From Bdellovibrionota bacterium (GTDB lineage Bacteria; Bdellovibrionota; Bdellovibrionia; Bdellovibrionales; Bdellovibrionaceae): a DNA stretch of 64,000 nt. The notes below the pieces were generated by a model that was not told the origin of the DNA, made no database searches, and saw only the letters and a list, made by a program, of their open reading frames with translations. The stretch spans positions 124,001 to 188,000 of the forward strand of contig CAUJGP010000023.1 in assembly GCA_963170155.1 (NCBI GenBank), given 5' to 3'. Shown here in pieces: positions 25,506 to 32,645 of this stretch (position 1 is the first letter of the stretch; every line of letters starts with the position of its first letter). Position numbers and translations under genes: made by a program.

Positions 25506-26570
25506 TCAGAGGGAGAGAGGGATTGTTGTTTCGTTTTGTTTCCATTCTTCTTCATCACGGGTTGGCGATTTTGACGGCAATAAAGTATTTTTCAAGGGAG
25601 ATTTGTTATTGATGGTTGCTGTGGGAGGCCAGTAAATATCGATTCCAATAAAAAAACGTGTTCCATGACTACTGTTTTTTCCCAGGATACTAGTTCCCCA
25701 GCCCCCATTAAAACCAAATTGATTGGTTACTTCATATTTCATTTGAAAATCCAGAAAATATCGAGTGGGATTCGCACTTCGATACATCCAGCTCCCAGCA
25801 TTACTACGTTGGAGATAGGAGTGTCTTTGATTTTCCCCCATTGTATCGGCAGAAATAGGAATAGTGCCATCGAGAACACTGCTCAATGTCCATGGAGAAA
25901 ACCGCCAATGAAGTCCTACTTGGTGGGGGAGATGACTGGAAAGACCATCAGAGCGAAAGAGAAGACCCGCTTTTCCATGCCAGTAAAATGCACCAAACTT
26001 TTGTAAGATCCAAAAGCTTCCGCCCCCTTCGTGGGCGCCATCGCCATAGAGTGGCTTCAGGATAGCTTCGTTAGGTTTATAGAGAGAGAGTTGAAAATGA
26101 CCTTCAGCAATAAAGTCAGCAAAAGTACTGGGTATTTTATATTCAATGCTCCCACGAAAATTTTGAACGCCTTCATTGTATCGAGTCGTGGAGGCTTGGT
26201 TCGCTTGAGAGTTCACAAAGCTTAGCCCCGTTGTTGCTGCTAAGCGATGAGAAAAGACGTAGCGTCCTGCAAAATCAAATCCAGTAGAGGCCCAAAAGCC
26301 GCCAGCGCTGGGGAGGGGTGCCACTTTTCCTGTTTTATCATAGTTAGCCGTGGAGTGATAACTTTCAAATTGCAAAAGGGTTTCTCCCCATTGGGGACGA
26401 AAGGATTTTGAGAGTTGGGGTTTTGCAAGAAGAGGTGAGACTAGGAACACAATAAAAAAAGGAGAGAGTAAGATGAGCTTTACTCTCCTTCTTAGAGGGG
26501 TTTGATCGCTGCAAGTCAATTTGAGGGTGTTTTTTAAAATTATAAAAATCAGATTTTGCATGAACTTCAT
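25506..26570 (-). CDS. Predicted outer-membrane beta-barrel protein
   Basis: About 354 residues. A signal segment (VKLILLSPFFIVFLVSPLLA) is followed by alternating, aromatic-rich strands through to a region rich in Gly, Trp and Tyr (for example FGFNGGWGTSILG, FFIGIDIYWPPT), typical of an outer-membrane barrel. The reading frame extends to 26741 but would then overlap the divergent MFS gene, so I placed the start at the ATG at 26570; TTG codons nearer the signal segment are possible. After the last strand there is a 40-residue hydrophilic tail, unusual for a barrel that normally ends in an aromatic residue. No specific family recognised. Confidence 0.65.
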   Translation of the reverse strand: MKFMQNLIFIILKNTLKLTCSDQTPLRRRVKLILLSPFFIVFLVSPLLAKPQLSKSFRPQWGETLLQFESYHSTANYDKTGKVAPLPSAGGFWASTGFDFAGRYVFSHRLAATTGLSFVNSQANQASTTRYNEGVQNFRGSIEYKIPSTFADFIAEGHFQLSLYKPNEAILKPLYGDGAHEGGGSFWILQKFGAFYWHGKAGLLFRSDGLSSHLPHQVGLHWRFSPWTLSSVLDGTIPISADTMGENQRHSYLQRSNAGSWMYRSANPTRYFLDFQMKYEVTNQFGFNGGWGTSILGKNSSHGTRFFIGIDIYWPPTATINNKSPLKNTLLPSKSPTRDEEEWKQNETTIPLSL

Positions 26571-26616
26571 TAAATTATTGTACAAACTTAACAGATAATG
26601 ACAATATCCCAAGTGA

Positions 26617-27843
26617 ATGAATTTAAAAGTTTCTTCGCAAAAAGCACTAATATTTGCCACCGTATTTCTATATTTAGTGGGGTTTGGAGTCATTATTCCC
26701 ATCCTGCCCTTGCTTGGTCGTGAATTGGGGGGATCAGCCACTCAAGTGGGTTGGTTGATGGCGGTTTTTTCACTGATGCAGTTTTTATTTGCTCCTTTTT
26801 GGGGACAGTTGAGCGATCGTTTTGGTCGCCGAAAAATTTTAGTGGGTTGTTTATTCGCTGAAGCATTCACTTATTTGTGGTTTGCTTTTGCGAGGGATTA
26901 TTGGTCACTGTTCTTTGCTCGTGCTCTTGCCGGATTTTTTGGAGCAAGTATTTCAACAGCCTCTGCTTATATTTCAGATATCACCTCTCCTAAAGAACGC
27001 TCTAAAGGAATGGCTTTGATTGGAGTGGCCTTCGGTTTAGGATTTGTGATTGGGCCAGCTATTGGAGGAGGAGTGATCCATGTGGCTCAACAGTTTTCAT
27101 CTGAGCCGCTGATTGGATCTACAGCCGCTGCTCTTTTTGTGGGTTTACTTTGTTTGGCAACTTTTACTTTTGCCTATTTTAAGTTACCGGAGTCGTTGCC
27201 TCCAGAAAAACGATCGCCTTCTTTTAAAAAATCAGAAAATCGCTTTTTAAGAATTATTAAAAAATTTAAGTTAGAAAACTTACGTTCTCTTTTGAGTCTT
27301 TTTTTATTAGCAGGTCTGGCGATGTCGGCGGTGGAATCAACCTTGGTCTTTTATGTGGGTCAGGTTTATGGATGGGGAGCGGATAAAGTCAGTTATGGTT
27401 TTGTTTATATCGGAGTTATCATTATTTTAACCCAAGGTTATTTAGTGAGAAAGTTAGTTCCCGTTGTAGGGGAACGAAGATTATTAGTGATGGGTTTGGT
27501 GTTATTTTCTTTTGGGTCTCTAGGAATTGCACTTGCTGATGCTCTCCCTTACTTAACCATAGCAATCACTTTATTCTCTGTGGGAAATGGGTTTATCAAT
27601 CCTTCTATTCTGGGGAGCATTAGTCTGGTGAGCTCAGAGTTAGAGCAAGGGGAAAACCTCGGTGTGGCCCAGAGCCTGGCTTCTTTAGGACGAATTCTTG
27701 GACCTCTTTTGGGAGGTGTCCTCTATGATTCTGTTTCTGTGAAGTCTCCTTTTGCAGCGTCTTGTTTGCTATCCAGTGTTGGCTTACTGATCGCACTCAT
27801 GCAATTCAGTCAACTTCCGGACTCACGAGGAGTAAAAGCATGA
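26617..27843 (+). CDS. Major facilitator superfamily transporter (TetA-like drug efflux)
   Basis: A 408-residue, 12-segment MFS protein. Motif A is GQLSDRFGRRKIL between TM2 and TM3, preceded by ELGGSATQVGWLMAVFS. A central cytoplasmic loop (about 190-225) is Lys/Ser-rich, and GFVIGPAIGG lies in TM5 (motif C-like), typical of drug/H+ antiporters. The closest style is the Tet/DHA1 family. Substrate unknown. Its stop overlaps the rhodanese ATG as ATGA, so they are coupled. Confidence 0.9.
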   Translation: MNLKVSSQKALIFATVFLYLVGFGVIIPILPLLGRELGGSATQVGWLMAVFSLMQFLFAPFWGQLSDRFGRRKILVGCLFAEAFTYLWFAFARDYWSLFFARALAGFFGASISTASAYISDITSPKERSKGMALIGVAFGLGFVIGPAIGGGVIHVAQQFSSEPLIGSTAAALFVGLLCLATFTFAYFKLPESLPPEKRSPSFKKSENRFLRIIKKFKLENLRSLLSLFLLAGLAMSAVESTLVFYVGQVYGWGADKVSYGFVYIGVIIILTQGYLVRKLVPVVGERRLLVMGLVLFSFGSLGIALADALPYLTIAITLFSVGNGFINPSILGSISLVSSELEQGENLGVAQSLASLGRILGPLLGGVLYDSVSVKSPFAASCLLSSVGLLIALMQFSQLPDSRGVKA

Positions 27844-28166
27844 ATCACCAAGTAGGAGAAATTGGCTATTTTCAATTGAATAATTTAGTAAGGAATAAAG
27901 TACCATTTGCATTGTTGCTTGTTGATATGAATGTTTCAGAAAATTTAGAGGAGCCGATTGCCATGGTGATGCGCTCTGGAGTTTGCCTTACAGCTCAGAA
28001 TTTTTGGGCTCACGTAGAACACATGAATTGTCCTTTGGAACATCCGTTTGTTTTAATGTGTCCAGAAGGAGATATCAGTTTGTCATTGGCCTCTGAAATG
28101 GTAGAGAAGGGCTATAAGAATATTTATTGTATTAAGGGTGGTTGGAAATCCTTTCATTCTATTTAG
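27840..28166 (+). CDS. Rhodanese-like domain protein
   Basis: A 108-residue single rhodanese-like domain: VPFALLLVDMNV early, then FVLMCPEGDISLSLASEM and a terminal GYKNIYCIKGGWKSF, which matches the family's conserved GG and W. The active-site cysteine is present, but the loop reads CPEGDIS rather than the usual CxxGxRS, and the strong aspartate-arginine (DVR) of strand two is DMN. It may therefore bind sulfur compounds poorly or act as a sensor. The start overlaps the MFS stop; valS begins 13 bases later. Confidence 0.78.
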   Translation: MNHQVGEIGYFQLNNLVRNKVPFALLLVDMNVSENLEEPIAMVMRSGVCLTAQNFWAHVEHMNCPLEHPFVLMCPEGDISLSLASEMVEKGYKNIYCIKGGWKSFHSI

Positions 28167-28178
28167 GGTGGTCGAAGT

Positions 28179-30863
28179 ATGTCAGAGCAGTTATCAGATC
28201 GTTATAATCCACAAGAAGTTGAAGATAAGATTTATCAATGGTGGGAGTCTTCTGGATTTTTCAAGGCGCAGGACCAATCAACAAAGCCGCCTTTTTCAGT
28301 CATTCTTCCTCCCCCGAATGTCACGGGCTTTCTGCATATGGGGCATGCGCTTGATCATACGATTCAAGATGTCTTAATACGATGGAAGCGAATGAGTGGA
28401 TTCAATGCCCTGTGGTTGCCAGGAACGGATCATGCGGGAATTGCTACGCAATCAGTGGTGGAGCGAGAGCTCAAAAAAATAGGGGAAACAAGAACTCATC
28501 TAGGACGAGAAAAATTTTTAGAGAAAGTTTGGGAATGGAAGCACACTTATGGTGATCGGATTTACAAACAAATGCGGCGCTTGGGTGATTCGTGTGATTG
28601 GGATCGAGCGGTGTTCACGCTCGATGAGAATGTATCTCAGTCCGTTCGAAAGGTGTTTGTTTCACTTTTTAAGAAAGGCTGGATATATCGAGGTCAAAGA
28701 TTAGTGAACTGGAGTGGCCCTCTGGAGACTGCAATCAGTGATCTTGAAGTTGAGCATAAGAGCGTGAAGGGCTCCATGTATCACATCAAATATCCTCTTG
28801 AGAGTGGAAAGGGTTTTTTGATTGTGGCAACAACCCGTCCGGAAACTCTTTTGGGAGATGTGGCGGTCGCCGTTCATCCTGAAGACTCTCGCTATTCCTC
28901 TTTGATTGGGCAAAAAGTTCGTTTACCCTTAACTCATCGAACGATTCCCATTATTGCGGATACTTATGTGGATCAAGAGTTTGGTTCTGGAGTTGTTAAG
29001 ATTACTCCCGCTCATGATTTTAATGATTACAAAGTTGGGAAGCGACATGAGCTTCCTCTCATTAATATTTTAGATCGTCAGTGTCGTTTAAATGAACAAG
29101 CAGGAGAAGCTTATCAAGGGCTTTCAGTTTCCGAAGGTCGCAAAAAAATTCTAGAAAATTTGAAAGCTCAAGAACTTCTTGAAAAAGAAGAACCCCATGT
29201 TCATTCTGTGGGGCATTGTTCCCGCTCGGGTGCGGTCGTTGAGCCTTTTTTATCAGAGCAATGGTTTGTTAAAACAGAAAATTTAGCGACTCCAGCAAAG
29301 CGAGTGGTTGAAAGTGGAACAATTCGTTTCAATCCGGAATCTTGGACGAAGACATATTTACATTGGATGAACATCATTGAAGACTGGTGTATTTCTCGAC
29401 AGCTTTGGTGGGGGCACCGTATTCCCGCATGGCACTGTCAATCTTGCCAACATATCATGGTTGAGGAAAATGCACCTTCTCGCTGTGAAAAATGTCAAAG
29501 TTCTGAGTTAGTTCAAGATGAGGATGTTCTGGACACTTGGTTTAGTTCGGCTCTCTGGCCTTTTAGCACTATGGGTTGGCCTCTTGAAAATGAAACTCAA
29601 AAAACTTTTTATCCCACCAGTGTTTTAGTGACGGGCCATGATATTATTTTCTTTTGGGTGGCTCGCATGATTATGATGGGCCTTGAATTCAAACGAGATG
29701 TTCCTTTTCGTGAGATTATCATTCATGGTTTGGTGCGCGACTCCCAAGGACGAAAAATGTCCAAAAGCCTCAATAATTCTATCGATCCCGTTGAATTGAT
29801 TGAAAAGCATGGAGCCGATGCCCTGCGATTTACTCTGATGGCTTTAACAGCATCGGGACGAGACCTCAAGTTCAGCGAGCAGCGGTTGGAGGGGTATCGT
29901 AATTTCATGAATAAGATTTGGAATGCAACGCGATTCAGCCTTCAAAATCTAGTGGACTTTGAAGTCCCATCAGCGGGAATCCATGCTTTGCCAAGCAAAG
30001 CCCATCTATCGCCTTATGATCAATGGATTATTGCTAAGACCGGAGATGTGGAGGCTGCGGTTCAATCCGGTTTGGATTCCCATCGATTTTCAGATGCGGC
30101 GAATGCTCTTTATAAGTTTATTTGGAATGAGTTTTGTGATTGGTACATTGAGTTTATTAAACCCATTATGTCTGGTGAAAAAACACTTGAAAAGCAAACG
30201 ACACAATTGGTACTCGCTCAGACTCTCAATCGAATTATGAGATTGTTGCATCCTTTTGCACCTTTTATCACTGAGGAGCTTTATCAAAAACTTCCCATTC
30301 GAAATAAAGCTTGCATCGTGGATTCATTTCCCACCATTGGAAATGATAAGGAATGGTTGCAGTTTGCAAATGCACAGGCCGCTTTTGAAATCGATTTGAT
30401 AAAAGAAACTATTTCTGCCATCCGAAACATTCGCGGTGAAAATCGAATCAAGCCAGGAGAAAAAATTTCTGTTCGTCTTGCCCCCAAGGATGAAATTGTT
30501 CAGAAAATCATTGGGAATAATCGCACAGTTATTGAGGTTTTAGGACGAGTGGGTGATTTGATCATCGGTGAAGAAGGAAATCTGTCTAAGTGTGCTGTTG
30601 CTCCCGTCGTGCTTGGGAGCTCTAAATTGGTGGTTGTGGTGCCTCTTGAGGGACTTGTGGATATTGAAGAAGAAATCAAACGATTAGAAAAAACCCTTGA
30701 GAAACTTAAAAAAGATATTGCTGGTCTTTCTGGGCGCCTGAATAATGAGAATTTCATCAAAAACGCGGCCGAAGATGTCGTTGAAGCTGACCGTATTTTA
30801 CTGCAACAAGCTCAAGCTCAAGCGTCTTCTCTTGACGAAGCCTTGATGCGTTTAAGGAATTAA
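28179..30863 (+). CDS. valS: Valyl-tRNA synthetase
   Basis: An 894-residue class Ia synthetase that charges tRNA-Val. The HIGH motif is in PPPNVTGFLHMGHAL (about residue 50), the KMSKS loop in GRKMSKSLNNSI (about 525). The editing domain CP1 (about 190-330) includes TTRPETLLGDVAVAVHP. A zinc-ribbon-like pair CQSCQ...CEKC lies near 425. A C-terminal coiled coil (IEEEIKRLEKTLEKLKKDI) binds the tRNA corner. The gene follows the rhodanese gene by 13 bases. Confidence 0.98.
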   Translation: MSEQLSDRYNPQEVEDKIYQWWESSGFFKAQDQSTKPPFSVILPPPNVTGFLHMGHALDHTIQDVLIRWKRMSGFNALWLPGTDHAGIATQSVVERELKKIGETRTHLGREKFLEKVWEWKHTYGDRIYKQMRRLGDSCDWDRAVFTLDENVSQSVRKVFVSLFKKGWIYRGQRLVNWSGPLETAISDLEVEHKSVKGSMYHIKYPLESGKGFLIVATTRPETLLGDVAVAVHPEDSRYSSLIGQKVRLPLTHRTIPIIADTYVDQEFGSGVVKITPAHDFNDYKVGKRHELPLINILDRQCRLNEQAGEAYQGLSVSEGRKKILENLKAQELLEKEEPHVHSVGHCSRSGAVVEPFLSEQWFVKTENLATPAKRVVESGTIRFNPESWTKTYLHWMNIIEDWCISRQLWWGHRIPAWHCQSCQHIMVEENAPSRCEKCQSSELVQDEDVLDTWFSSALWPFSTMGWPLENETQKTFYPTSVLVTGHDIIFFWVARMIMMGLEFKRDVPFREIIIHGLVRDSQGRKMSKSLNNSIDPVELIEKHGADALRFTLMALTASGRDLKFSEQRLEGYRNFMNKIWNATRFSLQNLVDFEVPSAGIHALPSKAHLSPYDQWIIAKTGDVEAAVQSGLDSHRFSDAANALYKFIWNEFCDWYIEFIKPIMSGEKTLEKQTTQLVLAQTLNRIMRLLHPFAPFITEELYQKLPIRNKACIVDSFPTIGNDKEWLQFANAQAAFEIDLIKETISAIRNIRGENRIKPGEKISVRLAPKDEIVQKIIGNNRTVIEVLGRVGDLIIGEEGNLSKCAVAPVVLGSSKLVVVVPLEGLVDIEEEIKRLEKTLEKLKKDIAGLSGRLNNENFIKNAAEDVVEADRILLQQAQAQASSLDEALMRLRN

Positions 30864-30940
30864 AAAAATAGAGACTAAGACTAAGCTGGTTATTATTTTT
30901 CATTAGTTTCATTAGATTGTTGGGATTACTTAAATTCATT

Positions 30941-30976
30941 TGAAAGATTTTCATAGTTTAAACCATAAATCTTTCA
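30941..30976. repeat. Perfect 10-base inverted repeat downstream of valS
   Basis: TGAAAGATTT (30941-30950) and AAATCTTTCA (30967-30976) with a 16-base spacer that itself contains the palindrome GTTTAAAC. No T-tract follows, so it is not a standard terminator. Confidence 0.75.
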
Positions 30977-31346
30977 GATGATTCCTGTTAATGCCGACTT
31001 CATCAAAAACAACGTAAATGTGACACCCTTAAAAATTGTATTCAATAAAATTTTGATTATAAGCATCCACAGTTGATGGCTGATAAAGGTTTTAGCTTCG
31101 ATCAGTGATCATGAAAATCTTTTTAATAAACAGTATTTTTGTAAATAATGTAAATTTAAATTTTTTAATAGATGAGAGATAAGAAGTGTACTAGTAGCTT
31201 TTTGAGTTCATAAGAATAATTTCTAAAGCTTGGGGTTACGAACACAATTTGATTAGAGATCATACCTTTTTAACGAAGGCATATGATTTTAATCTGTTAA
31301 TAAATATTTAAAAATAAAAGAAGAAGAAATCGTGTGTTTTAAACAA

Positions 31347-31365
31347 GTCTTTATTCAGTAAAGAC
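31347..31365 (+). promoter_or_regulatory. 5' leader hairpin before a strong ribosome-binding site
   Basis: GTCTTTA (31347-31353) and TAAAGAC (31359-31365) form a perfect 7-base stem with a 5-base loop. It ends seven bases before the AAGGAG site at 31373-31378 that serves the ATG at 31386. It could stabilise the mRNA or gate translation. Confidence 0.6.
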
Positions 31366-31385
31366 AAATAAAAAGGAGAGAAAAT

Positions 31386-32249
31386 ATGAAAAAATTAATG
31401 TTAGGGTTACTTATGGCTTTGGCGCCAGCACTGGGAATGGCTAATGAGACACCATTTATAAAGACAGAAATTTCTATTCGTCCACTCCAACCAGGCGTGA
31501 GTGTGGAAACTGGAGTTCTTGGTCAGCAAGTTTTTGTTGATGTGAATGGAAGAAAAATTATTCATGATGCTATTTACCTTACGGGAGCTGCAGCGAAGAT
31601 GGCTGTTACTAATGCTAATAATCTTTTAATCGCGGCAGGAAAAACAGCTGTGTATACCTTTGACAGCACTAGACAAATGATTGTGGTTACTGGAGCTTTG
31701 GCTACAGAAATTTTAAAAGGAGTAGGAAAAGGTGCTTCGTACCTTGGAAAAGAGCTTTATAACGGAGCTCAAGTTGTTCTTTATGAAACATATCGATTGA
31801 CCAATATTACTATCACAGCTGTGGGCACAGGGTTGGCAGAAGTTTATGCTTTTTCATCCAAAAGCTTAACAACGGTCATAGCTAAAGTTAAAATTATTGC
31901 TGCAGAAACAACAGATACAGTTAAAGATCTAGCTAGCTTTGCTTATGAAAATTTAAGATTAGCTGCTGAAGCTTCAATTAATCTTGTTGTGAATGCCGCT
32001 AGTGCATCGATGACATTAGCTCGCGCGGCTCTAGTACTTGTCACTGATGCGGGTATGTTTGTTTATGATCACGCTAAAAGTGGACTTGTCCAATTGGGAA
32101 CATGGGGAAAAGCAGGACTTAAGCTTGCCAACAAAGGGATTCATTTGGGAGTGAAAGCAACTGGAGCAGTAGTAAAAGTGGTTTTTAATAGCCTAAAAGC
32201 AATTTACAGCATTATTCCTTCTGTTCGAGTTTCAATTGAAGTTCAATAA
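31386..32249 (+). CDS. Secreted helical protein of unknown function
   Basis: A 287-residue protein with a clean signal peptide (MKKLMLGLLMALAPALGMA, cleaved before NETPF). From residue 65 on it is Ala/Val/Thr/Lys-rich amphipathic sequence with a tyrosine or phenylalanine every 20-25 residues (for example KGASYLGKELYNGAQVVLYE, LAEVYAFSSKSLTTVIAKV), suggesting degenerate helical repeats. It has an excellent AAGGAG ribosome site seven bases upstream, a leader hairpin and a strong terminator, and stands alone. These signs point to a single, well-expressed transcript. I do not recognise a family. Confidence 0.8.
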   Translation: MKKLMLGLLMALAPALGMANETPFIKTEISIRPLQPGVSVETGVLGQQVFVDVNGRKIIHDAIYLTGAAAKMAVTNANNLLIAAGKTAVYTFDSTRQMIVVTGALATEILKGVGKGASYLGKELYNGAQVVLYETYRLTNITITAVGTGLAEVYAFSSKSLTTVIAKVKIIAAETTDTVKDLASFAYENLRLAAEASINLVVNAASASMTLARAALVLVTDAGMFVYDHAKSGLVQLGTWGKAGLKLANKGIHLGVKATGAVVKVVFNSLKAIYSIIPSVRVSIEVQ

Positions 32250-32304
32250 TAATTGAATTATTTAAAATAAAAAACTTCATATTGTCATAAATATGAAATT
32301 AAGG

Positions 32305-32338
32305 CGGAGTCTTCAGAGAAGGCTCCGTTTTTATTTTT
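32305..32338 (+). terminator. Strong intrinsic terminator
   Basis: CGGAGTCTT (32305-32313) pairs with AAGGCTCCG (32319-32327) in a 9-base stem with one G-T pair and a CAGAG loop. It is followed by TTTTTATTTTT. It lies 56 bases after the stop of the secreted helical protein. Confidence 0.9.
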
Positions 32339-32645
32339 GTGTTACAATGAAAACGCTTTATTGATGATTCTAGGTTTAAAAATAGCCGTTTAATTAAAAT
32401 AGAGTGCCAATAAATGGCTTGTGAATTCATAATATGTAACAACTTTTTCAAAGTGACTTTTTTTGCTCTCAATTTTAATGAATTTACGATGCTTTCTTGA
32501 ATTATATCTAATTTAAATTTATTTATATGATTAAGTGTGATAAAATCCACAAGGCTCCTCTTTTGTTGGAGGAGTCGGGATACGTTGCATGACATTTTTT
32601 TAGAAAAAGCGCTGAGCTTGACTAAAAAATATTTGGGAGTTCTTG

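Larger units (their letters stand above)
30864..31385. other. AT-rich intergenic region upstream of the secreted helical protein
   Basis: About 520 bases, very AT-rich, without a supported gene. It has an imperfect direct repeat (GACTAA twice, 30873-30884) just after valS. It also has the dyads at 30941-30976 and 31347-31365, listed separately. It probably contains the promoter of the gene at 31386, which I could not place confidently. Confidence 0.5.

Noticed and set aside
26571-26741. Upstream extension of the barrel gene frame
   Set aside because: It would run antisense into the MFS gene and puts the signal peptide far inside the protein, so a downstream start is preferred.
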